Notes: generated by a model not told the origin, from the sequence alone. Positions 10,189-19,828 are shown, numbered from the stretch's first letter. The stretch is 64,000 nucleotides of DNA from Streptomyces sp. NBC_00287 (GCF_036173105.1 NZ_CP108053.1:3472001-3536000), one strand, 5' to 3'. Numbers and translations: made by a program.

Positions 10189-13100
10189 GCGCAACCGTCC
10201 TGCTCCAGGCTGCGGCCCGAGACCACGACTACACCGGTGCTGTCCAGGCGGAGCGACGGTGTCTGGAGGGCTGTCATGAGCGTTTGGCCCGCCAGCGCTT
10301 CCGTTTCCACTTCTTCCTCCAGTTCAGCGCGCTCGTTTCCCTCCGAGCGCGCGGCACGCAGTCTCAACTGCCGCAGTCGGGTGGCGATGTCGGTCTCGGC
10401 CAGGGCCAGGGCTCGGGTGCGGGTCGCCTCTACGGCGTCGTCGCTGTGGACCAGGCGCTGGGCACAGTGTTCAGCAGCTCGCCAGCGCGGCGCCCATTGG
10501 TCGGCCGGGATGAATGCGTACGCGTGTTTGATGCGCTCTGAGTTGAGTGCGTAGTCGCCTCCGGGCTCTGCGGGCGTCGGCTTGGCATAGCGTGCCTGCA
10601 GGGCGTCGAGGTGGCGCCCGTCGGTGATGGGTGTGCCATCTGCGTCGGTCCACACGGTCGCAATGAGCGGCGGAAAGAGCGCGTCGGCGCGGCGTCGCAG
10701 CGACGGCAAGTCCACCAGGTCGCTGGTCCAGGCTGCAGCAAGTTGGTCGAGAAGGTCGCTTTCCGGGCTGGCCTGCAGCGGCTGCGCTTCGATGGCGTAG
10801 TCGAAGCGGTAGGCAAGGCGCTCTGCGTAGGGCCAGGTGGGGATCCACCGCCACATGCCGAAGGCTCTCCCCCGGTCGTCGTTCCACAGGAAGTCGGACA
10901 CGGCATCGATGAACTGATCGCCGTAGCGGTAGAGGCGGACGTCTTCGTGCTCGACGGCCACTTTGCGCACGAAGGTGCCGCGGTGTCCTGCGAGCGGCAC
11001 GAAGTCGCGCTGCAGTCGCGCTGCGGATACCAGCGGCATCTGGACGTGTCCAGATGCCAGCCGGCTGACGGGTTCGTAGCTGCCGATTGCATGGGCGGGG
11101 TCGCCTACAGGGGCGAACCGCAGGTTCCCGGCCGCCCGCCGCGAGGACAGCAGTGCATCGGTGACCTCGGCGAACGAGGCTGCCTGGCTCTCCGATGCCA
11201 TTATCCGTCCGTACACCGAGCGCTCGTCAGCGGGTGCTTCGATGCTGTCCAGGGCGTCCTGTTCCTGTACGCGCTTGACCTCGTCCTCGAGCATGGTGCG
11301 GACCATGCGGATGGCGTCGGGTGCGGCATCGGCACCGTGCTCGAACAGCAGGTCCCAGGCGGCGTCTGTGGCGGCGTCCACCGCATGCTGCAGGCTGGCT
11401 ATCGACGTGTCGAAGACGGCGAACCCTTCGCTGAGGATCTGCATCCACGCTGCGGCAAACGACTGCGGGTCGGTCGTCTCGGCCACCCAGTAAGAGCGCC
11501 AGGCGCCGCCTTCGCGACGGGCGTCCCAGCGGTCGCACCGGCCGATACGCTGCTCGAGGCGGTTTGCCCTGGGCGGCAGGCCCACGTGGATGAGGAGATC
11601 GGCGAACTGGAGGTTGCGTCCTTCTTCCGCTGAGTGGTCGGCAACGAGGACGGCTGCCGTCCGGCTCTGCTCGAAATCCCGCACTGCCTGCTCGGAGGCT
11701 GCGGGCGAGTCGCTCGCCAGGTGCTGGTAGACAGCCCCAGGAAGCACTTCCTTGAACGCGCCGGCCAACTCCCCTGCCAACTGCGGGGTCGGGCAGAAGA
11801 CGACCACCCGCTCACGTGCTTTGAACAGGTAGGTCAGTGCATCGGCCAGCGGGCGTGCCATGTCACGGCGGCGGCTGACGAAACGCAGGTCACTCTCGAT
11901 GCGGTCGAGCGCGTCCTGCTCGCCTGGCGTGGCGGCCACTCGGGATTGGGCCCACGCGCACAGGGCGTCCGGGTCCAAGGACAATGCCACGGCCGTCGCG
12001 AAGGCCGACGCTGCCTCGCGGCGGGCCTCCTCGTCGAACTCACAAGCAGCAAGGGCCTCCTGGCGCCAGTTGTCCAAAAGGGAGGCAAGGCCGGCAAAAG
12101 CGGACGAGGGAAGAACAACCTGCTGGGGGCGCAGACGCCCAGTGACCCGGTACGACTCGTGCAGCGCAGCGGTACGACGGGTGCGCAGCATCCGGCGGTG
12201 GACCCGATACACCTCGGACACATAGGTGCGCAGCGCGCCGATCGCAACGGCTAGCGCATGCCGGTCCGGTCCTGCAACTACCTGCCTGACCTCACCGATC
12301 AAGGCGGCGACTTCAGCGTCTTCAGGGAACGCGGCGCCGATCTCCGTGAGGCGCTTGTTCAGCAGCACGCCAGGAAAGTGGGGCTGCAGTCCAAGGAACA
12401 GCCGGCCCAGCGCGGAACGCGCCTCCATGCGCCGTCGCAGGTCCTCGGCCGTCGTGTCCCGGTACACGGCCGGGTCAAGCAGTTTGAGCATGGCCAGGAA
12501 GGCACATTCGTTGTGCAGCGCGGGCGTCGCCGACAGCAGCAACAAGCGCGGGCTGGCGGTGGCAACCTCGGCAAGGCGCGTGTAGCGGCTGGACAGTTCG
12601 GGCTGCTCGCTGTGCGCCAGGCGGGCCAGATGGTGCGCCTCATCGACCACGACGAGATCAGCCGGTACCCACGTGTCGGGTGCGTCGTCACGGGAGTACA
12701 TGATGCGGGCGGCCGGGAAGTCACCGATGCGGAACTTGCCCGACAGTTCGCGGCGCCATTGCTCCACGAGGAACGGCGGGAGAATCAGTTGCACGGTGAG
12801 GTCGGGCTGGTCCAGCAGGAGTTCCCGCACGATGAGGCCGGCCTCGATCGTCTTGCCGAGACCGACCTCATCGGCAAGGAGGTAGCGCTGCACTGGGTCC
12901 TGCAGCACGCGCCACACGGTCTCGACCTGGTGCTCGTACAACTCGATACCGCTCGAGAGGGCGCCGCGCATGCTATGGGCCGCCGAACGCTGCGTCAGAG
13001 TGCTCTGCAGGAAGGGGCGCCGCATGTCGGCCAGCAGAGGCGATTCCAGCAGTCCGGCGCCAGCAAAGCCGACGGGGTCGGTCAGCGGCTGGTCCCAGCG

Positions 13101-13637
13101 GACGTACAGGTCCTCTTCGGCAATGTATCCCTCCCAGTTGCGCGCCCGCACGTGGATGTCCCGATGGGCTGTGGCCTCGATGACGCGCCCGGAGCGCCAT
13201 GCGGCACCCGTGGGCCAGAACACCCGCGTCTCGGGTGCCAGCGTGAACCGCTTGAGCCCCTTCCTGGGGACGGTGTGACGACGGCGCTCGTCCGGAGGCT
13301 GTCCTGGGGTGTCGAAGTACTCGAGGATCAGGCCATCGCCGTCCTTGCCTACGAGTTTGCCTGCCCCGAGCGTATTGGCGCTGGATACGAGCAGGTCGCC
13401 CCGGCGCAGCGACAGGCTGCGGGAGGTGTCGCTGCTGCGCGCCGGACGGCTCGCCTTCGCTGTGCGGGACCGGGCCGGCGCCGCCTTGCCCGCGCCGCCG
13501 TCGATGGTCCGTGATCCACGGCATTGGGGGAACCGTGAACAGCCCCAGAAGCAGTTGCCTGCGTTAGGTCCCCGCGATGCGAATTGCATGACCATTTTGG
13601 CGCCGCACCGGGGACACACGACAGCATCATCCGTCAC
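10185..13637 (-). CDS. dpdE: DpdE-like SNF2 helicase with N-terminal zinc finger
   Basis: 1150 residues. I place the start at the GTG at 13637, seven bases after a GGAG ribosome site; the open frame continues upstream to 13901 but that part has no protein-like composition. The N-terminus holds a topoisomerase-type C4 zinc finger (C8, C11, C29, C33, C39 in CPRCGAKM...CFWGCSRFPQC). A basic linker follows, then a Snf2/RapA-like ATPase: LADEVGLGKT at about 256, VVDEAHHL, LLLSATP and motif VI EQRIGRCDRW. This is the DpdE class of dpd clusters, genetically needed for restriction in Salmonella. The zinc finger probably adds single-stranded or damaged DNA binding. First gene of the dpdE-J run; its promoter must lie in the upstream gap. 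Confidence 0.8.
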   Translation of the reverse strand: MTDDAVVCPRCGAKMVMQFASRGPNAGNCFWGCSRFPQCRGSRTIDGGAGKAAPARSRTAKASRPARSSDTSRSLSLRRGDLLVSSANTLGAGKLVGKDGDGLILEYFDTPGQPPDERRRHTVPRKGLKRFTLAPETRVFWPTGAAWRSGRVIEATAHRDIHVRARNWEGYIAEEDLYVRWDQPLTDPVGFAGAGLLESPLLADMRRPFLQSTLTQRSAAHSMRGALSSGIELYEHQVETVWRVLQDPVQRYLLADEVGLGKTIEAGLIVRELLLDQPDLTVQLILPPFLVEQWRRELSGKFRIGDFPAARIMYSRDDAPDTWVPADLVVVDEAHHLARLAHSEQPELSSRYTRLAEVATASPRLLLLSATPALHNECAFLAMLKLLDPAVYRDTTAEDLRRRMEARSALGRLFLGLQPHFPGVLLNKRLTEIGAAFPEDAEVAALIGEVRQVVAGPDRHALAVAIGALRTYVSEVYRVHRRMLRTRRTAALHESYRVTGRLRPQQVVLPSSAFAGLASLLDNWRQEALAACEFDEEARREAASAFATAVALSLDPDALCAWAQSRVAATPGEQDALDRIESDLRFVSRRRDMARPLADALTYLFKARERVVVFCPTPQLAGELAGAFKEVLPGAVYQHLASDSPAASEQAVRDFEQSRTAAVLVADHSAEEGRNLQFADLLIHVGLPPRANRLEQRIGRCDRWDARREGGAWRSYWVAETTDPQSFAAAWMQILSEGFAVFDTSIASLQHAVDAATDAAWDLLFEHGADAAPDAIRMVRTMLEDEVKRVQEQDALDSIEAPADERSVYGRIMASESQAASFAEVTDALLSSRRAAGNLRFAPVGDPAHAIGSYEPVSRLASGHVQMPLVSAARLQRDFVPLAGHRGTFVRKVAVEHEDVRLYRYGDQFIDAVSDFLWNDDRGRAFGMWRWIPTWPYAERLAYRFDYAIEAQPLQASPESDLLDQLAAAWTSDLVDLPSLRRRADALFPPLIATVWTDADGTPITDGRHLDALQARYAKPTPAEPGGDYALNSERIKHAYAFIPADQWAPRWRAAEHCAQRLVHSDDAVEATRTRALALAETDIATRLRQLRLRAARSEGNERAELEEEVETEALAGQTLMTALQTPSLRLDSTGVVVVSGRSLEQDGCA

Positions 13638-15382
13638 AGGCACACTCCGAAAGAGCAGCCCAGGCAGGCGCCGTCGGCAGGTTAGGACGGTGCAGGCGGC
13701 CCGGCGCCATTCTGCCGGGCTGCCGGGACGGCTGTGGAGTGCGCATACGCAGGTCCTGACGCACGCGCTGGGTGGAGGCAACGGCAGGCAGTTGTGAGTC
13801 CGTGCGCAGCGGGGCGCCAACGTGGTGCACTTGTCCGCTGCCCGGCGCCGACTGACGATGCAGAACACCGCGTCGGCAGGCTGGGGAGCCGACCGGCCCA
13901 CACGTCAGTGCACGGACCTGCGCAGCGGTGCAGTGTGCCAGCACGGATTCCTCTACGGCCTCACAGCAGGTGAACGTGGAGCTTTCCCACTTGTGCAAGA
14001 CGGCACGCCCACACATCCAACAACCGGCAAAGCAGTACAACTCCCCCACGCTCGACCTCGGCATTGCACTTCCTTCACAAGGTGCTCACATCCAGCTGGT
14101 TGCAGCGTAAACGGAGCCACTGACAGCGACTCCGCCCGGGCGTACCGATCTGCCGCGGCCGCGACGGAAAAATGCTGCTCACCATGCCGGAAGCTCCCCC
14201 TGCCCCGCTCGACGTCACCACGGTCGCGTACCGAATCGCGCCGCCCCGCCCCCTACGCGCACGTTGGCGGTGAGCGTGCCGTTCACGATCACCATGGAAT
14301 ACCGATCCATGAGGTACGTGCAAGGCGATGGACTGTTTCCACCGAAGCAGCGTGTCTGCCGGGAGGCGGACGGGCCACCCGGGGAGCGATTGGAGCCAAG
14401 CCGATAAGCCGATGCGGCCGTTCAGACGGCAGATGTAGGCGAGGTGTTCGAACGTTGCAGCGGAACGAGTCGGGCGCTGCGCGCTCGATGGCCAACGGTA
14501 CGCCACACGAGGAGGCCGGCGCGATGCGCCGACTGCGTCACTGGCCAACGGTGCGAGGCTGAAAGGCTGTTCGGAACGCGCCGCCGGACCTTATACGGCT
14601 GCCGTGGGAGGGCCTCACTCACTGCGCGGTGGGATGCCTGCTTGTCCCGGCGTCTCGTCGGCAGTGGTGAGCGTTGGCGCTGAACGTGGGCAAGGCGGAG
14701 GATTCGCTGCGTAGTGTGTCTGCCTCCAGCCGGCCGATGTTGCGCCGTGCCTACCGGCGGCGGCAACGCGCAAGACGCTTACGTGCCCGGAACGCCGCAC
14801 TAACCGGGCACGCCGACACTGCGCCGATCGCCGCGGTCCTGCTGCTCAGCACCAATGGGGCAGCTTATACGCGGCACCGACCCTTCGTGCTGTTGCGCAG
14901 TGCGGGCGAACCCTCATCGGGATGGTGCAAAACGGCTGACCGACAGGCGAGATCTGATCCGTTCGAACTCAGGGGGCGGTTTCCCGCCGGCCGCGCTGTG
15001 GGCCCGGGACACCCAACTGGCCAGCGTGGTCTCGTTGATCCCGAGGCCCCTCGCCACCTGCGTAATCGGCTCGCCGGTCTCGGTCACGATCCGAATAGCT
15101 CCCGCACGGAACTCCGCGTTAAACTTCCGTCTCTTGCCCGCCATGACTCCCAACTTCCCCTGCAGTCACGGTCTCTACGCTACGAGGGGAAGGCCACTGC
15201 TCAAAGCACGCAGCGACCGGTTTCATCACCCAGCACGCGAGCACCAAGTACATCCACTACGCCGATGGAAGCGGATCGGCGACCATGCTGCGAGCAGCGG
15301 TCTTCGCGCTGCTGCAGCTTCTTGACCACAGGGTGGCCGCCCAACTCACTGGACGGCCACCTTCAAGAAGCGCGGTCAGGCT
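13638..15382. other. Gap inside the dpd locus with decayed sequence
   Basis: 1.7 kb without a convincing intact gene, between dpdE and the second dpdB-like gene. A cysteine-rich minus-strand frame (13627-14064, with FAGCWMCGRAV near its start) overlaps the dpdE start and might encode a small protein, but I see no family match or clear ribosome site. An IS3-type orfA relic lies at 14914-15144. Near 15205-15260 the plus strand reads HASTKYIHYADGSG, which faintly resembles the end of a tyrosine recombinase but is too short to call. The region most likely marks deletion or insertion scars, and must also contain the dpdE promoter. Confidence 0.5.
14914..15144 (-). pseudogene. IS3-family transposase OrfA relic
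   Basis: About 76 residues opening MAGKRRKFNAEFRAGAIR and continuing with a helix-turn-helix (ITQVARGLGINETTLASWV), the standard N-terminal DNA-binding part of IS3/IS911 OrfA. A normal OrfA is about 95-110 residues and is followed by an OrfB integrase; here the frame runs into unrelated sequence after the helix-turn-helix and no OrfB follows. No terminal repeats are visible. It is therefore the remains of an insertion sequence dropped between dpdE and the second dpdB-like gene. Confidence 0.7.
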
Positions 15383-16477
15383 CTACTTCGAGACGAGGGC
15401 CTGCAGGTGGCTGGTGAGCAGCCGCACGTCACTGGCCGTGTTCTGGAGGCCGTTCCAGCGGCGTTCCTGGCCATCTGAGAACCTCCACGTGCCGGAGGTC
15501 CAGGCCACGCGGTCCTCCAGCCCGCGCAAGGTGATGCGGACCTTGTCCCAGTCGACCTTGTCGAAGGGGATGTCTGCGGTGAGTCGGTCCATGACGAAGC
15601 CCATGGCCTGGATACCCACGCCGTGGGTCAGCCTCGACTCCTTGGGAGGCTTGTCCCACGCGTCCTCGAAGATGTTCGACACTGGAGTCCAGAAGGACAG
15701 CAGGTGCGCCAGCATCTGCTCTTCGTCGCCGGTGCCGTCCTCGGCGTTCCGGTACTGGTAGAGGGCGCCTTCGTAGATGCTGTGCTCCAGCATCCTCAGG
15801 ACGCTGTTGTCCTTGATATTGCCATTCGGCGACGTGGGGCTGCTGATCCTTCCGCTGAAGGGACCGTCTCCCATATTCAGAAGGACCATGATCTTCGCGG
15901 CGAGTTGACGGCGCGCGTACGAGCGCGGCAACTGGCCGGTGGTCTCCGGCAGGAGTTCGTACACGAGCCCCTTGGGGAGCGGCTTGGTCGAGTTGACCAA
16001 GATGAACTGCGACCGCTGCTCTTCCTGTGACGCGATGAAGCCCACGGCTGCCACGGGGAACTCCGCAAGGTCCGCGTCCCTGATGGCTGCACTGCGTTGC
16101 TGTCCATCCACGAGCCAGGCCGGCTTCTCTTCGTCAGCGAGTGACTCATCAACAGGAATGATCAACTCGCCGGGGATGGAGTACTTCACGTTGCCACCGC
16201 GAACCGCCGGTTCGAACGTCACGCGCTCATCGAATGCGAGGACCAGTGCGTTGGGAAGCATCGCCCCCTCTGACTCGAGGTAGCGGCGGATCGAACTGAT
16301 GTGACTGAGGACCTCGGGCCGCTGGTACCCCTGCAACCGCTTCTGGTCGTCGCGGCGGACGCGCGAGACAGAGGCAAAGTCGTGCAGCTTCTTGCCGTCG
16401 ACAGCGAAGCAGTAGATCTCTTTGCTGCCTTGGAGCACTTTGAGCGCGGGAACCTTCAACACGTAGCGGTCGGCCAC
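15383..16477 (-). CDS. dpdB: DpdB-like DGQQR-motif protein, copy next to dpdA
   Basis: 364 residues, GTG at 16477 five bases after AGGAG. The signature LVDGQQRSAAI near residue 125 is the DGQHR motif shared by DndB and DpdB. Around it are conserved blocks also found in the second copy upstream: GYQRPEVLSHI, LPNALVLAF, FILVN, HGVGIQAMG and WNGLQNT. The gene lies 48 bases after dpdA in the same direction. In Salmonella, DpdB is an ATPase-like partner required with DpdA to put preQ0 into DNA, although other clusters manage without it. With the 380-aa copy upstream it brackets dpdA. Which of the two is the orthologue of the Salmonella protein cannot be told from sequence alone. Confidence 0.78.
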   Translation of the reverse strand: MADRYVLKVPALKVLQGSKEIYCFAVDGKKLHDFASVSRVRRDDQKRLQGYQRPEVLSHISSIRRYLESEGAMLPNALVLAFDERVTFEPAVRGGNVKYSIPGELIIPVDESLADEEKPAWLVDGQQRSAAIRDADLAEFPVAAVGFIASQEEQRSQFILVNSTKPLPKGLVYELLPETTGQLPRSYARRQLAAKIMVLLNMGDGPFSGRISSPTSPNGNIKDNSVLRMLEHSIYEGALYQYRNAEDGTGDEEQMLAHLLSFWTPVSNIFEDAWDKPPKESRLTHGVGIQAMGFVMDRLTADIPFDKVDWDKVRITLRGLEDRVAWTSGTWRFSDGQERRWNGLQNTASDVRLLTSHLQALVSK

Positions 16478-16525
16478 ATCATCTCCTGTTTAAGTTACTT
16501 TGAGTACTATGCGCGGTCTGGGCGA

Positions 16526-17770
16526 TTATGTGAGCGGCAGCTTGCGCATCTTGGCTTCGAGTACCGTCATGTTATGGAATCCGCGGCGCTTGTTTCGCTC
16601 CGTTCCACGGAAGATCACCATCTCGATCTTGTGCTGCCTACATAGATCACACTGACAGTCCCGCCAAGGCCGGTCGACGAGGGTCTCCTCGTACTTGTCG
16701 ACCTTCTTCAGCTTCTTGGCGTCGCCGATAAGTGACTGATAGGCGCGCAGGGCATCCATGACATCCTGCACTTTAACGCTCTCATCCTCGTCATATTGGC
16801 GAAGCAATTTGAGGCATTCCCGCTCCGCCTTGATTGCTTCTGATTGCGACACCACCCCAGCCAGAATCAACCGCTTCAGAGTGAGGTTGCCGTCAACCTG
16901 GGGAACCCTGATCGCCATATAAGACCGGCCAGCAGTGTGGTAATTATTCCGCTCATCCATGAAGGCCTGCCGGAATGCCGAGGTACTGTCGAAGCTGCTG
17001 ACATGATATCCGACGAAGCGTTCCATACTGTCGATGCGGGTGATTCCGAGAAGATGAAACTCAACATCATCCTCGCGAACTTCGGAGATCCTCTCAAGGC
17101 AAGCAATAATTTCCGGCGTCTTCAGCGGTACCATGCCACCCAGAGCGATCCTCTTGTACCCCATTTTCTGGAGTCTAGCGACACTGTCCGCGTAACTGTC
17201 CGGGCTCCACCCCTGGGCCGCGCCGACCGGCTCCAGCCTATTCTTTGGCTCGGAGATCAGCCGATTTCTCCCCTTAATGGCCTTTATAAATTTCTCCGCC
17301 AAGTCAAGCGAAATCTCACGACGTTTCATCCACGCAGGATCAGCCTCACTCTCGGGGACCTCAGGCTTGTAACCGAAGATGACATGGTCGATACTGATCC
17401 CCGAGTTGAACCTGCACTCGTAATAGAAGTCGAGCACTCCGTCAATAGTATAAGGCGGGTACTCTTCATCAATATAATTGAATGCCCCGCAGTCGCCGAG
17501 ACTATCCATAGTCCGGGGTAGGCCGAAGAATTCCCTCACGCCATCTCGGTAGAGGCGGTTCCTCTGGGGGGCGCTGTACTTTCCAGCGCCCTTGACCGAC
17601 CCGTCTACGATCGCCTTACTGACCAGTATCCCATCGTATGGCGCTGGATTCACAGCCTGATGAGCATACAAGTCATCTCTCTGTCGGACCCGGTGATCTG
17701 GATACTCATCTCTAATGAAGTCGTACCGGGGGCTGATCTGGTCCTGGCTGTCTGGGAAGTAGAACCTCAC
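16526..17770 (-). CDS. dpdA: DpdA, preQ0 DNA transglycosylase (TGT family)
   Basis: 414 residues; GTG start at 17770 overlaps the preceding stop (GTGA). Hallmarks of the tRNA-guanine transglycosylase fold: the barrel segment RIALGGMVPLKT, then HLLGITRID, and near the C-terminus a zinc site CQCDLC followed by a histidine in RRGFHN (CxCx2C, then about 21 residues, then H). Asp in GISIDHV and in GITRIDS are candidates for the catalytic aspartates. DpdA enzymes exchange guanine in DNA, not tRNA, for preQ0. Sitting between two DpdB-like genes and opposite queC-queE-queD-folE2 makes the DNA role much more likely than a tRNA Tgt, as does the divergence from bacterial Tgt. The DNA here is visibly more AT-rich than the flanking genes, consistent with transfer. 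Confidence 0.88.
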   Translation of the reverse strand: MRFYFPDSQDQISPRYDFIRDEYPDHRVRQRDDLYAHQAVNPAPYDGILVSKAIVDGSVKGAGKYSAPQRNRLYRDGVREFFGLPRTMDSLGDCGAFNYIDEEYPPYTIDGVLDFYYECRFNSGISIDHVIFGYKPEVPESEADPAWMKRREISLDLAEKFIKAIKGRNRLISEPKNRLEPVGAAQGWSPDSYADSVARLQKMGYKRIALGGMVPLKTPEIIACLERISEVREDDVEFHLLGITRIDSMERFVGYHVSSFDSTSAFRQAFMDERNNYHTAGRSYMAIRVPQVDGNLTLKRLILAGVVSQSEAIKAERECLKLLRQYDEDESVKVQDVMDALRAYQSLIGDAKKLKKVDKYEETLVDRPWRDCQCDLCRQHKIEMVIFRGTERNKRRGFHNMTVLEAKMRKLPLT

Positions 17771-18909
17771 GACGCGCTCATCCTCGACTGAAGGTAGATT
17801 CGAATCAACAGGTTTGACAGGGTGCTGATATGTCGGGGCGTATTCTGCAACTCATTCCAGGGAATGTTGAGTTCCGGCCAGCGCCCCTTCGTCCAGTGGC
17901 AGTGAGGCTTGACCAGTTCCAACTCAGCCATGGCCTTGTCGTATGCATCCTTCGATCCGATATCTGCGCTCACAAGCACACGGTCCATTATCCGGTCCAT
18001 GAGGCGCCCCATTGACCTAATTCCCACACCATGCATGAGTCGACTCTTAGCCGGTGAGAGCCCCCAGGCTTCTGGGAAGGTGTCCCTAACCGCCGTCCAG
18101 TAGACGACAAGGATGTCCCTCATCGCTGCCGTGTCGGTTGTTCCGTTGGAAAGGTTCTTGTACGGAAAGAGAACTCCGGAAGGAGAGAGCGATTCTTCGA
18201 TGGCGGAGATGAGGCTGTTATCTTTGACTACTGCCTCAGACTTTCTATCACCCACTGTTGACGCCTGCTTGATCAGCCCTCTGAACGGTGAATCGTTGTC
18301 CAGGTTCAGGGCGTTGACTAGCGCAGATGGGAGTTTCCGAGCAGACAGCCTGGTGGGTAGCTTGGTGTTGACCTCAGGCAGAAGTTCAGATACGAGGTTC
18401 GTGGGAAGCGGCGACACGGTGTTGACCCGGAGAAACTGGTCGCGTTGGATCTCCAGATCTTCAGCAACGAATCCCGCAACGGTGATTGGGAGCTTCGATC
18501 GCTTCGTACGGGCAAGAGCAAGGCTTCGCTGCTGTCCGTCTACGATCAGGGCGGGTCGAGGAGCGTCGCCGGAATCCGGCAGCGGAATCTCAATGGTCCC
18601 AATCGTCGCCAACCCGTCGGTGCTGTTAGGCCCTCGGCTGCCCTTGAATCGGACCGAGGCGGGGAGTGCGAGGATGAGGCCGTTGGGAAACAGGACGTTC
18701 TCGCCGTCGAGGTAGTCAAGGATCTGCTTGACGTGCTGCTTTTTCTCGGGCCTCTGGTAACCGAGCAGCTTCCCCGCTTCGTCACGGGAGATCCGTGCGA
18801 CGTCGGCAACACGGTCCACCTCTCCGGCCTGCAGAGCGAAGAGGTACAGAGGGATGTTTGGGTTCTGCTCGATGCGCAGCGCTCTGCGTCGGATGACGTT
18901 CTCAGTCAC
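17767..18909 (-). CDS. DpdB-like DGQQR-motif protein, second copy
   Basis: 380 residues from the GTG at 18909, which overlaps the previous stop (GTGA, 18906-18909) and has GGAGG just upstream; a longer in-frame start at 18960 would lie inside the neighbour. It carries IVDGQQRSLAL plus the same flanking blocks as the copy downstream of dpdA (GYQRPEKKQHV, LFPNGLILALP, QFLRVN, HGVGIRSMG, WNELQNTPRH), so the two are diverged paralogues. It is followed by dpdA with a four-base overlap, so it is probably made in equal amounts with DpdA. Likely role: DNA or nucleotide-dependent partner for DpdA. A heteromeric DpdB pair is an inference from this arrangement. Confidence 0.75.
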   Translation of the reverse strand: MTENVIRRRALRIEQNPNIPLYLFALQAGEVDRVADVARISRDEAGKLLGYQRPEKKQHVKQILDYLDGENVLFPNGLILALPASVRFKGSRGPNSTDGLATIGTIEIPLPDSGDAPRPALIVDGQQRSLALARTKRSKLPITVAGFVAEDLEIQRDQFLRVNTVSPLPTNLVSELLPEVNTKLPTRLSARKLPSALVNALNLDNDSPFRGLIKQASTVGDRKSEAVVKDNSLISAIEESLSPSGVLFPYKNLSNGTTDTAAMRDILVVYWTAVRDTFPEAWGLSPAKSRLMHGVGIRSMGRLMDRIMDRVLVSADIGSKDAYDKAMAELELVKPHCHWTKGRWPELNIPWNELQNTPRHISTLSNLLIRIYLQSRMSAS

Positions 18910-19796
18910 CGCTCCTCCATTGTCTGGACGTACAGCTTGGCGAAGCGGCTCTGCTCGCACGCTCGGCCTTCGTCTCTGAGTAGCCGAAGAAGCCGTGTCC
19001 GCGAGACGCCAGGCTGAGACGCGGTCTGCTGTCGGATGAAGACGATGACCTCGTCATCGGTCATCGGCTCTCGGTGGTGCTGCTCGGGCTTCGACTCGCC
19101 CGCCGCCCATTTCTTCCAGGAGTCGCTGGTGGTTCTTGAAGTGAGTTGGCTGTTCTGGCAGTGCCGGAGCCAAGATGTGGCCATGCGCACGTTCAGGCTC
19201 GTCAGCGTTCCACCCAGGGAGCGTCTCAACCCTGCGTCGGCGGGGACTCTTTGGATGCCACCGATCTCTTCCACGCCGCCGAAGAGGAGTGCCTCACTCC
19301 CGAGCATGGCTAGGGCGCGAAGCTCCGTCTCCATGGCCTTTGCATAGACCTCGGAGAGCACCATGAGGACGGCGCCAGTCTTGCCGAGCTCCTGCAGGGT
19401 TGCACGGCCGGCCTCCTCTTGGAGGTGGCCCCACCACTGGCAACTGCCTTCTGCGGTGGTGGCCACTGAGTCGGCGTGCCTATTGCTGAAGGTCGCAGCA
19501 TACGAGGGGGCCGACACTGATACTGGTTGAAGGCCCAGGCCAGCGGACGCCACCCAGAGGTCCGCTTCGAATCCGGCCTCAGTTGCCGCTTCGCGAAGGC
19601 GCCGCACCTGCGTCCAGTGGTCTCCCCGGTAGAGCTCGGCGAGCGAGTGCGTGTGGGAGGCGCTCTTGACGCGCTCCTTCCATAGCGTTGCCCGCTCCTT
19701 CACGGTCCCCGCCGGGAGCGACCTCGCGTGCAGTGCCGGCTCTGGCACAGCGGCCTTACGATCCGTGCAAGTCACGACCAGCGTTAGTTGCCTCAC
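18906..19796 (-). CDS. YaaA/DUF6884-like protein, possible dpdC-role gene
   Basis: 296 residues, GTG at 19796, first gene of the minus-strand dpdA operon. The N-terminus LTLVVTCTDRK and the later LAELYRGDHWTQVRRLR ... LWVASAGLGLQPV blocks resemble the DUF6884/YaaA-type fold (start LVxCxxxK, then a xxxLYxG segment, then a SAxxGL segment). The C-terminal 60 residues look like a separate winged-helix-type domain (VIFVIRQQ-like stretch followed by VSRTRLLRLLRDEG). It overlaps the next dpdB-like gene by four bases. In Salmonella, dpdC is needed to turn preQ0 in DNA into the amide; no other gene here is a clear DpdC, so this is the best candidate, but that is position-based guesswork and it may instead belong to restriction. 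Confidence 0.45.
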   Translation of the reverse strand: MRQLTLVVTCTDRKAAVPEPALHARSLPAGTVKERATLWKERVKSASHTHSLAELYRGDHWTQVRRLREAATEAGFEADLWVASAGLGLQPVSVSAPSYAATFSNRHADSVATTAEGSCQWWGHLQEEAGRATLQELGKTGAVLMVLSEVYAKAMETELRALAMLGSEALLFGGVEEIGGIQRVPADAGLRRSLGGTLTSLNVRMATSWLRHCQNSQLTSRTTSDSWKKWAAGESKPEQHHREPMTDDEVIVFIRQQTASQPGVSRTRLLRLLRDEGRACEQSRFAKLYVQTMEER

Positions 19797-19828
19797 GCAG
19801 CCTCTACTCCCCGACGAGCATAACTAGA

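Noticed and set aside
15205..15330. HASTKYIHYADGSG frame that hints at the end of a tyrosine recombinase
   Set aside because: Too short and without the catalytic HxxR or Tyr in a convincing setting.
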